Source: Flaccisagitta enflata (lineage: Eukaryota; Chaetognatha; Sagittoidea; Aphragmophora). From it: DNA of 64,000 nucleotides. The position numbers and the translations under genes were made by a program. Each line of letters opens with the position of its first letter. Within the stretch, counting starts at the first letter, position 1. Below, in pieces: positions 1 to 12,109 of the stretch. Below the pieces are notes generated by a model. The model was not told the origin of the DNA, did no database searches, and saw nothing but the letters and a program-made list of their open reading frames with translations. The DNA lies in assembly GCA_965153355.1 (NCBI GenBank), contig OZ231126.1:41602001-41666000 (forward strand), in the 5' to 3' direction.

Positions 1-147
1 AGAAACACGGCCTAGTCACCTTGAAGCAAATGTAGTCGGAACCGAAGTCTTTGTAGGGATGTTTGGGGAACGAAGATGAATCCACCAGAATCTTCGTTTG
101 CAAGGCCGACGGAACCACTGGAGAGGAAAATAAGGGATTGATGAAAT

Positions 148-150
<3 letters not shown>

Positions 151-246
<96 letters not shown>

Positions 247-377
247 AGAAAGAAAGTAAGAAAGAAAGAAAGAAAGAACGAAAGAAAGAAAGAAAGGAAG
301 AAAGATAGAAAGAAAAAAGAAAGAAAGGCAGAAAGAAAAAAAGAAAGAAAGGCAGAAAGAAAGAAAGAAAGGCAGAG

Positions 378-448
<71 letters not shown>

Positions 449-477
449 AAAAAAGAAAAGAAAAGAGTAAGAAAGAC

Positions 478-524
<47 letters not shown>

Positions 525-530
525 GTGAAA

Positions 531-606
<76 letters not shown>
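151..606. repeat. Compound microsatellite (GA)n then (GAAA)n
   Basis: A pure GA dinucleotide run to about 242 is followed by an interrupted GAAA tetranucleotide run with GGCA and GAAAAA variants. Both strands are open over long stretches only because of this periodicity (poly Ser-Leu or Phe-Leu-Ser readings), so no gene is called. Confidence 0.95.
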
Positions 607-689
607 GTCATGCTCATATAGAAAATGACAAAGACAAAAGAGCCTTGAGATGTTTGTGGTCACCTTCAACTAATTCGTCGTTGACGAAG

Positions 690-1450
690 ATGCGATAGCC
701 TTTAACTTGTACTCCGTTGGAATATCCAAATTCGTCCATCGGTGGCATCACCCATCCTAAGGTTTGACAGAGTTCCTCCATTTAGAGACTCTATACCAAG
801 TTTCAACCAATTTGGTTGAAAAATATCAAAATTGGGCAAGTTTTTCACTTTCGGGCCGGTAGGCTGGTTTAGTGGTACGCTGCTTAGGCCGGTTAGCATA
901 TTCAAACGCATATAAATCACATACATGTGTTGAATCCCTCCATTTAGAGACTCCAAAACAAATTTCAACCAAATCAGTTGAAACATGTCAAAGATATGCA
1001 TTTTTTTCACTTTTATGCTGGTAGGCTGGTTGGGTGGTAGGCTGGTTTGACAGGATAAATAGTGTGCAAATGTTGAGTTCTTCCATTTAGAGACTCCATA
1101 CCAAGTTTCAACCCAATTGGTTGAAAAATGTTGAAGTTATGCAATTTTTTCACTTTTAGGCCGGTAAGCTGGTTGGGTGGTAGGTCGGTTTGGCTGGTTA
1201 GCATACTCAAATGCATATAAATCACATACATAATTACATATGTTGAGTCCTTCCATTTGGAGACTCCAAACCAAATTTCAACCAAATTGATTAAAAAATG
1301 GCAGAGTTGTGCACGTTTTTCACTTTTAGGTCGGTAGGCTGTTTGGGCCAGTTGGGTTGGTCGGATCACAAAAATTGGATAGGATGTAAAGCGCCTTACC
1401 CTAGTACAACTCTCCACCAAATTTGAACCAAATCGGTCAAAGCACAAAAA
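690..1450. repeat. Imperfect tandem repeat, about 140-170 bp unit
   Basis: The phrase 'ttagagactc' recurs near 782, 945, 1087 and (as ttggagactc) 1256. Each is followed by 'ccaaatttcaaccaaat', 'ttgaaaaatg', a 'ttttttcactttta' stretch and 'ggccggtaggctggttgg'. About four diverged units are present. A related fragment lies in inverse orientation near 48470-48660. No coding potential is seen. Confidence 0.75.
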
Positions 1451-1498
1451 AGTTATCCATTTTTCAAAATGAACACGACAATGAAAACAACAACGACA

Positions 1499-1690
1499 AC
1501 GAAGACGACGACGACGACGACGACGACGACGACACCCACCCGCCTTGAATTATAGTCCGCGTCGGAATGATATTCCGTCGCGGACAAAAAGTACGCTTGT
1601 GCATTTGATACTTATTTAATTCGCCGACATGTGTTACTTAAAATAAGTTATGTTTGGAAGAGCGTCCTTAGTGCGAGGTGAACTACAGTT

Positions 1691-1738
<48 letters not shown>

Positions 1739-1755
1739 GAAACGACGACGACGAA

Positions 1756-1800
<45 letters not shown>
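1499..1800. repeat. (ACG)n trinucleotide tracts
   Basis: Two ACG tracts (about 1500-1532 and 1690-1800) flank ordinary sequence. The second reads as poly-Asp on plus and poly-Arg on minus. I treat it as a microsatellite because the flanking translation has no gene-like features. Confidence 0.85.
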
Positions 1801-1938
1801 AACGACTACCGTACCGGAAAACAGTTTCGAATTTCAAATTACCCAAAAGAATGGAGAAATCCGAGAGAACTCGTTGAACGAAGACCTTGGATGGCGAATG
1901 AGGCTGTCCGGCTGACGGGAGCTGGAGGAGAGGGAGAG

Positions 1939-2185
1939 AATGAATGAATAAATGAATGAAAAAAATGAATGAATGAATGAATGAATGAATGAATGAATGA
2001 ATGAATGAATGAATGAATGAATATATGAATAAATAAATAATGAATGAATAAATGAATGAATGAATGAATGAATGAATGAATGAATGAATGAATGAATGAA
2101 TGAATGGGTCAATGAATTAATAAATGTATGAACGTAAAAATGAACGCAAGAATAAATGAATGAATGAATGAATGAATAAATGAAC
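1939..2185. repeat. (AATG)n microsatellite
   Basis: Tandem GAAT/AATG units with a few interruptions, ending near 2183. The same motif recurs inside the element at 40130-40472 and, as ATTC, near 54751-54870. Confidence 0.95.
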
Positions 2186-2427
2186 TTTTAAAGAGGAGAT
2201 CGGCGAGGTGTATGGAGCTATTTGGCTGACCGTGGCTGAACGAATTTCCGGAACAAGGAAATTGCGAATCACCATCAAACTATCTCTTTCCCTCTTTCCG
2301 GTCGCGCCTCTTTACTTGCAAGGGCCCTCCAACATTAAGTGCAATCGTCCCATCCTTTCATACATTGTTCATGTTAACAGGTTAGTGAGTCTAGGTGGAT
2401 CAGTCCCTCCTTCCGCCCGCGCCCATT

Positions 2428-2810
<383 letters not shown>

Positions 2811-2819
2811 ATCATTCCA

Positions 2820-3205
2820 TCAAGTGGCAGTCTTTTTCGTCCATCCCCAAACCTCATTTTTTGCAGAACATTCTTCGGTTTTATATTTGCCATCTATTGA
2901 AGGCAAAGATGCGGCCATGTCCTTGTTGTCCTTGTTGTCCCTGTTGTCTTTGTTGTTATTTCTCTGGGCGCTTTGATGGGTGACGTCGGTGTCGTTTTTG
3001 TTGTTGTCGCTCGCAGCGAGTAGATTGTTGTCGTTGTTGTTCTCATTGCTGTTGGTTTTGTTGTTATCTCGGTGGATGACGTGGTCGTGACCGAATGCCG
3101 CTTCGGCGGAGGAGGAGGAGGCGGCGGAAGCGGCTTTGTTAAGAGGAATTAAGTAAGCCGCCGGTACCAAGCCTTTGTTGCCGCACACTTGCGCGTACAA
3201 ATACC
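2820..3205 (-). CDS. SH3-domain protein, putative terminal exon (C-terminal half of SH3 plus Asn-rich tail)
   Basis: On the minus strand an acceptor (tgtctacag, cut before 3205) opens an exon whose first residues are GYLYAQVCGNKGLVPAAYL. This is the second half of an SH3 domain: the diverging turn and n-Src side, then the conserved G-L-V-P-x-x-Y-L closing motif. The phase (one base carried in, completing a Gly codon) fits the donor of the exon at 8159-8270 exactly. After the SH3 come about 100 residues rich in Asn, Asp, Lys and Ser, encoded partly by GTT/GTC-type repeats, then a stop at 2820. No strong donor was found before the stop, so I take this as the last coding exon. The identity as a RIM-binding-protein-like SH3 is inference from loop spacing. 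The usual SH3 Trp pair is replaced by Tyr-Leu-Tyr. The Asn-rich tail is the least certain part. Confidence 0.6.
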
Positions 3206-3647
3206 CTGTAGACATGAAGGGGAGGAAGGAGAAAAAGAGGGAGGGAGATAGCGGACGAAGGGTGTTGACTTTGCCAGTGATATATTTGCACCGCGAAAAA
3301 TGTTTTTTCCCACATCTCGTTCTGTTTGTTTGTTTGCTCAGCGAAAACGTGTTCAGTGTTCAGGCAGATGGGAGGAAAAAAAAATCCCCGCAACGAAACT
3401 TGAAAGCGCATCCTCTAAAACACCCACCATTCAAGTGATTCAACACTGATCACTTAACACTCAACACTCTTCAATCAACGTTTATCAATCGACACTCATC
3501 TAATTGGTGATATTGTCCATATGTCGTCGAATTTTCGAAGGAAAATTAAATTTTTCACCATACTTTTTGCATCATAATCTGGACAATGATGGTTGAATGC
3601 TTATAAAAGAAAATTGGTGTATACATTTTATCATATTCTGACCTTAA
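3206..3647 (-). other. Intron sequence with no further feature
   Basis: This lies immediately upstream (minus sense) of the terminal SH3 exon acceptor. It is ordinary unique-looking sequence with short open frames, none resembling a protein. It ends at the TTAA target site of the next MITE. Confidence 0.4.
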
Positions 3648-4174
3648 CAGTCAGTGGACAAAACACAATAGGTAGAGAGCTTAACCCGTTGGCTTTGATT
3701 TAACCTACTGTTATTAAACAGCCGGCTGTAAACAACAACTGGTTGTAATAATTACAGCCGGCTGTCATGCTACAAAGTTGGCAAAAATCCAACTTTCACG
3801 AAATAGAATGAGACCTGCAAATTCATAATTCTGGTGAAATTCTGACAAGTTTGATACGTCACAACATATACTTTTATATGAAAATAAATTTTTTTTATCA
3901 ATGTTTAATAAAGTTACAATGTAATGTTAAAATATCATTTCTTATAAAAAGCATTAAGTGTGACATGTCAAACTTCTCAGAATTTTATCAGGATTATGAA
4001 TATGCTAGTCACGTATTATTCTATTTAGGTTGGATTTTTGTCGACTTTGTAAGATGACAGCCGGCTGTAATTTTCACAACCAATTGTTGTTTACAGCCTG
4101 CTGTTTAATATCAGTAGGTTGGATCAAAGCCAACAGAGTGAGCTCTCTACCTATTTTGTTTTGTCCACTGACTG
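3648..4174. mobile_element. MITE with long inverted repeats and TTAA target duplication (527 bp)
   Basis: The left end CAGTCAGTGGACAAAACA and right end TGTTTTGTCCACTGACTG are perfect inverted copies. Imperfect inverted homology extends about 125 bp inward through paired ACAGCCGGCTGT palindromes. TTAA flanks both sides (3644-3647 and 4175-4178). TTAA duplication is typical of the piggyBac superfamily, though the termini are not the classic CCC type, so superfamily placement is tentative. The interior is AT-rich with no transposase. A shorter sibling is at 50700-51010. Confidence 0.85.
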
Positions 4175-4178
4175 TTAA

Positions 4179-4485
4179 AAACAATTTTAACTCTACAATT
4201 CACAGAAAATTTTTTTTTCTTGCGGTTGAAATTCTTAGACTCTATAATGCAAAACAATTTGCATTTTCAAAAACATAGTTCTCTCTGTGATTGTTTTTGG
4301 AAGAGGACTATGTTTTTTATTTTCTCATTCTTTTATTTCCTATGAAATCTTAGAATTTCAACAGGCCTCCAAACAGCGAATAAAATAATTTTTTCAGAGA
4401 TTTGCAATATATTTTCTTTGTTAATCTTTGTGTAATTTAGTTCTATTTCATGATTGAATGCAAATTTTGCAATAAAATAAATGAC
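4179..4485. repeat. Dispersed AT-rich repeat, copy 1
   Basis: Bases about 4224-4277 (gaaattcttagactc ... tttgcattttcaaaaacatag) match, in inverse orientation, the stretch at about 6785-6840. This shows a dispersed repeat whose borders I cannot fix. Nothing else is visible in this interval. Confidence 0.45.
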
Positions 4486-4488
4486 ATT

Positions 4489-4668
4489 CAGTTGAGCTTC
4501 ACTAGAGTCTAGAGCGCATGCCCAGGGACTGGGTCAAATTATGCCTTGTAGTGAAGCTGCCTTATTGCCAACAAAGAAAAACTACAAAATATCTCAAGGG
4601 ACTGTAAGTTAGATGCCTTATAGGTGGGCATGCCTTATTAGCGGGTACGCTCTAGCGGTGCTCCACTG
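4489..4668. mobile_element. Small MITE, pogo/Tigger-like termini
   Basis: The left end CAGTTGAGCTTCACTAGAG and the reverse complement of the right end (CAGTGGAGCACCGCTAGAG) are imperfect inverted repeats enclosing about 180 bp. TA follows the right end. The interior phrase 'caaattatgccttgt' recurs in inverse orientation near 39330, linking it to the element at 38901. Pogo-like placement rests on the CAGT start and TA site only. Confidence 0.5.
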
Positions 4669-4679
4669 TATCTCAATTA

Positions 4680-5390
4680 TTATTTTGGTGTAATCATTCA
4701 GTTTTATTTATTTTCAATTTTTGATTTTAGCTCTTGTTGAAACACAAGGACGCCGTCATATGTCAAATTACCAACATGACCTAAACCCCAACAATCTTAT
4801 AACAAACTCACCATCTCATAACAAACTCCCAGATACATCCTTTTCTCATATTTTTTCATATATAATTCCTAATGTTTATTTTCAATTCTCCATTTTACAT
4901 AGAATAGATTTGCCGTCATCATCACACAGTCACAACCCGGGGACGCAGGAAATTTCCTTTAGTGTAAAAAACTGTTCAGCATAAAAACGATGTCAATTGA
5001 CAATTGCAACGCTGGACAGATAAAAGATAGTTGGTGTAGGCACGAAATCGAAAAGCAAGGCAGTCTGTCTCTCCTGATTTTCTTGATAGTTGATTTCACC
5101 ATCTAGAACTACAATGTAACAACACAATAGAAGCAATTGAAAACATTTCCTCTGATCTCTTTTTGACCTTTTGGCAACAACGTAACAACCTTCCCATTAA
5201 CAAAGGTCAACAAGTCAACCAGACAATGGAAAAGACAGACAAAGAAAAAAATCTTTTACGGGTAGGCTGAGGTCGACGTTTCACCACTTAAAACTTTTTT
5301 TGCACTTGTTAGACCCCTGCTTATCTTTTTCCTAATCCGCTCTTCCCCCTACCCCTTGCCACTTGCCGTATGTCTGTCATGTATCAGTTT
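4680..5390. other. Intronic spacer, no gene seen
   Basis: Low-complexity AT-rich then mixed sequence. Short open frames (for example 4721-4984 plus) have no recognizable motif, signal or splice context. I see nothing else here. Confidence 0.35.
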
Positions 5391-6034
5391 TTGGGCAGCG
5401 GCCCCATTGCCCCAAGGCGTCGATGACCTATGCTTGCACACAAATGGGGAATTTTCTCTTCTTTCTTCTTCTTCTCCCCCTTCTCCATCCACCCTCCCTC
5501 AAATCCCAGTCTCGAGGCCCAAATCCCAGTCTCGAGGACCAAATCCCAGCCTCAAGACCCAAATTCCAGCCAAGAGGCCCAAATCCAAGCCTGGAGGCCC
5601 CGATCCTGGCCTTTAGGCCCAAATCTCAGTCTCGAGGTCCAAATCCCAGCCAAGAGGCCCAAATATCAGCCTCGAGGTCCAAATCCCAGCCAAGAGGCCC
5701 AGATCCCATCCTCAAGTCTGAGAATTGGGCCTCAAGGCTGGGATCTGGGCCTCCAGGCTTGGATTTGGGCCTCTTTGCTGGAATTTGGGCCTTGAGGCTG
5801 GAATCTGGGCCTTGAGGCTGACATTTGGGCCTTGAGCTTGAGACTGAAATTTGGACCTCAAGGCTGGAATTTGAGGGGGCAGGGACGGAGGAGGAGGAAG
5901 AGGAGAAGAAGGAGGAGACAATTCCCCATATGTGTGAAAGCATAGGTCATCGACCCCTTCCGGGCCGCTGCCCTGCTTCCCCTTCAACTTCAAGCACAAC
6001 CTTTTTCGGCAGGACACGGATACCGCTGACCATC
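5391..6034 (-). mobile_element. Foldback element FB1 with internal 15-bp-type minisatellite
   Basis: The left arm (gggcagcggcc... from 5393, through gtcgatgacctatgct and cacacaaatggggaatt) is inverted at the right arm (about 5920-5973, ending gggccgctgccc). Between the arms lies a minisatellite of 'cccaaatcccagcctcgagg' units that itself switches strand near 5715, so the whole element can fold. A tail of about 60 bases (gcaggacacggataccgctgaccat) lies outside the right arm only. Read on the minus strand it therefore starts ATGGTCAGCGG and ends CCGCTGCCCAAAAA. Confidence 0.75.
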
Positions 6035-6065
6035 TAACACTTTTGCGACTATTGTTCCTGTCCTA

Positions 6066-6074
6066 ATGTCTCTG

Positions 6075-6119
<45 letters not shown>

Positions 6120-6130
6120 TTCTCTCTCCT
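6066..6130. repeat. (TC)n microsatellite
   Basis: TC dinucleotide run with a few T insertions. Confidence 0.9.
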
Positions 6131-7955
6131 TCCTCCTTTTGCAATGTCCTTGAATTCCTCGAGTGACGCTTTAAAAGCAGAAATGAAGTACGCGGTCGGT
6201 TTGTCCCAGCTCAGGCTTGACAAAGGCAACCTCGGTTTTCTCTTTCTCTTCATGATTTATCCTCCTTTCTTTCATGGTGGACATTCCCCATATGACATAA
6301 ACCTGAGAGATGAATGACCTCAACACAAGCAAAACCTCCTATGTCATCCCTTTGATTTAATAAAACTGGCGTTAACGCTGGATTGTTTGATTGTTGGAGT
6401 GTAAGATCTACGCAGAAATCAAAAAAAAATTGTGACTTTATAAAGCAATGAATTTAAAAGCATAAGTCAGGGTGCAAACGAAGGTCAAGTTTCGGTTTCA
6501 GACTCTTTCTATAACTATATCAATGACCCGATTATAATTTTGTAATGCAATTTATGGTTTTGTTGTTTAGAATTATCTTATTAGTAAAAAAAAATCTATT
6601 ATGATAAAGGCATTGCTTCGTGTAATTGATAAAGACAAGAAATGATGACTCAAAGTGATAGATTCTTTCAAAATGATAGAGCAAAAATTCAAAACCTGTG
6701 AGGGGAAAATTCTAAGACTTGAACAAATTGAACAATTTTGCATTTCTAAGAACATGGCTCTCATCTTATATGTTCTTAGAATGAGGCTATGTTTTTGAAA
6801 ATGCAAAATTTTACATTCAGAGAGAGTCTTAGAATTTTCCCTAAGACAAATTAAGTGGGGAGGGTCGGTCATTCAGAACTATCATGATTTCTAGGGTTTT
6901 ATGGAGTCTAAGGACTCAATGGGCTTGATATGAATCACATTACATGAAAAAACTCGAACTTGAGTTATCCCTCATCTGAAAACATCTGTTTTCTCACCTC
7001 TTGGAAAAGAAACAACATTTAAGCTGCTCTTGAGGAAAAGTTGATAAATTTTAGAGTTTAGTCACTGACGTAAATTTCTTGTACTGATGCAAATTCCCTG
7101 ATTAGCTGCTTAAACATTCTAAGCTATGCCATTGGTTGCCACGATTTTCCCTATGTAACATAAAATTTAACAACATATGATGCACCAACCAATGAGCGTT
7201 CATGACATGACCCAACAACCAATCACCGCTCAGCCTGAATGTGGCGCTAGTAGTCATGTTAGTCGGGCCACACTCTGGCTTGAGAACAACCAGCCTCATA
7301 GAAAGTGAGGACCTAATAAATTATAAAAAACCTCCTGAGAAGGATCGCGAATAATAGCATTGGAGTGAATTCGACAATTAATAAACAGTAGAGAATTGAA
7401 AAAACATGCCAGCTTCTTCCTGATCTTGCTACAAGCCACGCAATTCTCCCAATGCTCAGCTGTCATGTTATTGAGGAATGGAGGCAGAGATTGCTTTGGT
7501 GCTTTGAAAAAAAACATAAAGCTAATTACGGTCTCCCTAAATTAAGTTGCAAAATCATTTCTTTTTAGAATTCCTTCATATTTTCTCCCTTTTTTACTTT
7601 CTCAGCGCTCTTTTTTTTTTCTACCAAAGTTTTTCCATGCAAAACTAAAATAAATACCACTTAATAATTACATTTTTTGATGAAAAAATCTAAATTAATA
7701 AAATTTACAATATCGAAAAAAATGGTTTGACTTAGGAAATTTGATCTTCGTTTGCACCTCGACATAAACTGCAAACGACGTCATCCAAAAACCAAATTTG
7801 GTCATCAAATACGCCAAATGCACTTCAATGCATTGGCCCCTTCATTCATTGGCCAAACATGACCCATAACCGAGGGCTCATTCTAACCTATTTTAATTGG
7901 TTGTAGAAATGGGAATGTCACTTTCGGAGATGTTAAGGAAGTAATGGGAGTGTTA
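6131..7955. other. Intronic spacer; one possible decayed transposase fragment
   Basis: Mostly AT-rich unique sequence. Around 6700-6840 an imperfect inverted repeat (ctaagac...gtcttag) matches the dispersed repeat near 4224. On the minus strand 7517-7299 reads a short frame with QSLPPFLNNMTAEHWENC followed by a basic run. This loosely recalls the C-terminal part of DDE transposases, but the fragment is too short to assign. No intact gene seen. Confidence 0.3.
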
Positions 7956-8158
7956 TCAAGTGTTAGGGGATTGGATGGAAAATACAAAGGGAAGGGGAAT
8001 GTTGGATTGCGACACAATCAGAAGCTTGTCTGATGGCCATGAAAGTTGGCACATTTCATTATTATGATTTATGATATGATAAATAATGGCAGTTTGTAGA
8101 GTAAGATAGGTTTCTTTTAGTAAGATAACAATCTCCTCCCTATTGTCCGCGTTATTAC

Positions 8159-8270
8159 CGGTCGAATCGACGTTGGTCAGTGGCTTGACAACGTCTCCTT
8201 CGACGAGGGAAAGCTCCTCCGTCGACCGCCCAGAGTGAGAAAACAGAATCGGGTTGTATGAGCACACCGC
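8159..8270 (-). CDS. SH3-domain protein, internal exon (N-terminal half of SH3)
   Basis: Minus-strand exon of 112 nt. The acceptor is ttcatttag before 8270 and the donor is ACCG|GTAATA after 8159. It translates as AVCSYNPILFSHSGRSTEEL then SLVEGDVVKPLTNVDST, which is the first half of an SH3 domain: the ALYDY-like strand (AVCSYNP), a long RT loop, the E-L-S-L and EGDVV segment and the acidic turn before the n-Src loop. It enters in phase 0, matching the phase-0 donor at 13510, and leaves with one base, matching the acceptor at 3205. The nine-residue insertion in the RT loop with Ser at its centre resembles the second or third SH3 of RIM-binding proteins. That family identity is inference, while SH3 identity is firm. 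Confidence 0.75.
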
Positions 8271-8348
8271 CTAAATGAAGAGCAATGAAATAAGGTTTCC
8301 AAGTGTAGAAAACTAAGGTTACATGTTTCCTTACACAGTCAGCACAGG

Positions 8349-8366
8349 GCACACCGCCTAAATGAA
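8349..8366 (-). other. Duplicated splice-acceptor segment (18 bp)
   Basis: The 18 bases covering the acceptor and first eight exon bases of the SH3 exon (8262-8279) are repeated exactly 87 bp upstream in minus sense. Use of this copy would read AVCPVLTV then stop, or splice again at a GT-AAGG 23 bases later. Confidence 0.6.
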
Positions 8367-8653
8367 AATCAAAGGAGTACAGTAACATCCCGGATTTCAA
8401 AATACCAACAAATCTTATTTATTACAGGCGGAATTCTATTGAAGCCAGTATAAGAAATAAACAAAGGTTAACAAAAATAAAGGTAAATAGAATCAAGTGT
8501 GAGGACTATGAACTTAAATCATTAAAAGCGGAATTCCGTAAGTGGCGGGTCCGTTAGAGCGAGGATCAACTGTTTTTTCTAGTTTGTTTGCGATCGTCTG
8601 ATTGGCTGTATGTCTTTCTTAGTCTGACCGTCTGTCGGGATTTCTGTCCGTCT

Positions 8654-8978
<325 letters not shown>

Positions 8979-9483
8979 AATTCATGCACGGCCCAGACAC
9001 CAATGTAACGTTATCTAAGTGATTCAGTTGCCTACTCTGACACACCGCATATACGGCAATAACTATACCGATCCAGGCTTACAAAAAAATAAAAAATAAA
9101 TAAGCAGGAAAGAAAGTCCCATTAAAAATGCATCGATTTTCCGAACGAGCACAGGATTGGCCCGGGTAAACACAAAAAAATGGAATTTGAATAACAAAAA
9201 AAAGAAAAAAAAAAAAGAAGAAAGCCCTCGAACCAATATTGCAGCTGCCTGACAGAGAGAGAGTATATCCTGGATAAATTGCCGCCAGTACTGGGAGAAA
9301 AAACAGTCATCAGTGACATGAAGTTTTATGCAATGCATAGTATTTGCTATTGATTTTAAGGATTACCAGTAATGGCGGCTGTCGCCGTGAGGAAAAAAGT
9401 CGTAAGCATTGGTCACTTTTCGCTTTTCTACCAAGCTTGTCACTGCAATCTTTTTGTCGGTTAGATCAAATCAAGAGCAATTG

Positions 9484-9965
9484 TATGCATTGATTGCACT
9501 GAAAATCAGAGAAAAATATAGGACTGAGCCAAATGAGCAAGATGAGCTAAAATGATCAAAATCCCTCAACCAGACAACCAGCTATGCTCACTGACATGCT
9601 TTTTTGTAATTGCATGCTCACATCAAAACAATTATTCATTTAACCCATTAAAAATCAGAAAAAAACCCAGCTAAATGAGCTAAGTGAGCTAGAATACTTA
9701 AAAATACCCTCACTGATAAGCAGCTATGCTCACTGACATGCTTTTTTGTATCTGCTTGCTTTAACATGTACCAAAATATTTATTCATTTATCACATTTGA
9801 AATCAGAAGAAAAAAACCTGAGCTAAATGAGCTGAAAAAGCTAGAGTGATAAAAAACACCCTCGCAGATAAACAGCTATGCTCAATTGCTCATAAACATG
9901 TTTTCTTGTATTTGGATGCTCAAACAAACATAAATAAACTCTTTTTTGATCCTACTTGAAATCAA
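9484..9965. repeat. Imperfect tandem repeat, about 3 units of 130-155 bp
   Basis: The phrase 'cagctatgctcactgacatgc' (or close variants) recurs near 9588, 9722 and 9880. It is accompanied by 'ttttttgta', a 'tttattcattta' block, 'gaaatcagaa' and 'gagctaaatgagct'. No gene is visible. Confidence 0.65.
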
Positions 9966-10017
9966 AATAAATCGAAAAAAATCAATTTGAGTTTTTCATA
10001 AGTAAATCTTTAAAAAA

Positions 10018-10362
10018 TCATAGCACAAAAAATATTTGTCGTAGAACATTCTGCTTAGCGCCAAATGAAAGAGAATTATCAAATTTATTTACCCTATCAA
10101 TTTCGTCCGAGGGTGCGATCAGCCCTATGAGTTCCGAAACTGAAGGATAAGAAAATGAACACCCTATTTCTCTCAAATATGTCAAAAAGTCGAAGACTGA
10201 CTTCAACTTTTTTCCCGACGATGGCTTGTGCAAATGTTCAAATGCTTTAGCGAATGTTACTAGAAAAAAAGAACTGAAAAGAAGAAGCATGATAGAAACA
10301 AGACTTTTCTGGCGACAGAAAATCTCAGATGTAGGGAGCAAGAGTAAAAAAAAAATGATCAA
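10018..10362 (-). CDS. Unassigned small open frame inside the SH3-gene intron
   Basis: A 114-codon minus-strand frame. From the second Met (about 10290) it would begin MLLLFSSFFLVTFAKAFEHL, which looks like a signal peptide, followed by a mixed soluble segment (KSVFDFLTYLREIGCSFSYP ... LIGLIAPSDEIDRVNKF) and a stop. It also contains tttcag/tttctag acceptor-like sites and a GTAAAT donor, but these do not fit the phase-0 splicing of the surrounding gene as a constitutive exon. It could be a small secreted product, an unused exon or chance. I do not recognise it. Confidence 0.2.
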   Translation of the reverse strand: MIIFFLLLLPTSEIFCRQKSLVSIMLLLFSSFFLVTFAKAFEHLHKPSSGKKLKSVFDFLTYLREIGCSFSYPSVSELIGLIAPSDEIDRVNKFDNSLSFGAKQNVLRQIFFVL

Positions 10363-10654
10363 AAAAGAAACTGAGGGCAGACATGCCTCATGGAAGAAAA
10401 CAATGCGCGATGCGGAGAGAGGGAGAAGGCGGGGCGGGGCCTACAGAAAGGTAGGGGGGAAATGAGTTTGTGAGGGTGATAACATGTCATGGTTATAATT
10501 CCCCTCATTTTATACTGAATGGATATGCCATCTAGGTGATCAAGCTACCTCAGTGTATGCAAATTTTTTTGAAAACCTTGGTGTTCTAGAAAAGAGTCCA
10601 TGTACATGCTTTGCTTCAACGCTTAGCGCTGACTCAGTCAAGCTTAGTCACCAC

Positions 10655-10890
10655 TACGAACCGGCTCAACCTCCCACCACATCCCTTTTAGCTTTTAGGT
10701 CTACGCCCACCGGCATATCTTTGTTGGTTCAACATCCCACCCCACCCCCTGCCCCATCCCCTTTTGGGTAATTCAGTTGGTCATCGCCTACCCGCGTATC
10801 TTTCATGGCTTAACATCCCATCCCACCCCATCTCCTGCCCCAGCCCCTTTAGGTCGACATAGTTGGTCACCGCCCGCTCGCCTATCTCTG
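10655..10890. repeat. Short tandem repeat, about 100-bp unit, 2-3 copies
   Basis: Phrases 'acatcccaccccacccc', 'tgccccagcccctttaggt' and 'gttggtcaccgcc...gcctatct' recur at about 100-bp spacing. Composition is C-rich. No coding signal. Confidence 0.55.
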
Positions 10891-11098
10891 ATGGCATCCA
10901 CCAAAAGCAGAAGTGGGAGCATTCGTCCTTGTTAAAAGTCTCCAAGGATGAACTCGAAATGAACAAAAGCCAATCGATAATCGCATTAAAACGGACGCGG
11001 CTTCGTCTACCAAAAGAGTTTCTGGGTATCGATGACCTTTAAGAGAAAATTGTGATTTTGTATAGTTCAACAATTTTTTTCTTTGAACGCGCGCAAAC

Positions 11099-11378
<280 letters not shown>

Positions 11379-11730
11379 ACAAACAAGCACCCTTTTAAGC
11401 GCGTAGTAACTAGTGAGGACTAAGAAGGGAATAGTGAGGGATATTGTTCCATCTGTCATACAAGATTATATCACGCATAAAGGCACACCCACGGTCCCAC
11501 AATCACAATGTAACGCCTGAGGATCATCATGACTAATGGATCACGTCCAACTTTGCTTGGAAGTGGTTGCGTTACCAAACGAATATGTAAATTGCTCTAG
11601 AGTTGCCAGAAATCACATAGCTGGGGCAAAGAAAGTATGAGCTCTGTCGAGAATTGAGAATTCTGATTCAAAATTTTTTTGCATAGCCGGGGGCTTCAGA
11701 CAGAGTTAATGAAGCAAAGGGGGAAGGAGG

Positions 11731-11960
<230 letters not shown>

Positions 11961-11963
11961 AAA

Positions 11964-12093
11964 ACAAGGCCAAGTAGGCCAATAAGGTGCGACGTGTGGA
12001 TCGTCGAACAAATGCGTTACCGACCGACCAACCGACCAACCAACCAACCGACGGACACAGCCAGTTATAGAGGTGCTTTGTCGCACCTAAAAA
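11964..12093 (+). mobile_element. Hairpin-tailed element, AGGTGCGAC subfamily, copy 1 (130 bp)
   Basis: Starts acaaggccaagtaggcc. It carries the subterminal word aggtgcgac (about 11984) and an internal GACC/AACC run, and ends with the hairpin at 12071-12088 (stem AGGTGCt/gtCGCACCT) followed by taaaaa. The left word is the exact reverse complement of the hairpin 3' arm gtcgcacct. No protein is encoded. It sits 16 bp from a second copy in the same orientation. Confidence 0.85.
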
Positions 12094-12109
12094 GGAAAAG
12101 AATCATATA

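Noticed and set aside
1678-1947. Poly-Asp protein on plus (poly-Arg on minus)
   Set aside because: ACG microsatellite. No splice or family support.
7299-7517. Transposase C-terminal fragment
   Set aside because: The resemblance (NNMTAEHWENC and a basic run) is too short and no catalytic residues can be placed. It is mentioned only as a possibility in the spacer entry.
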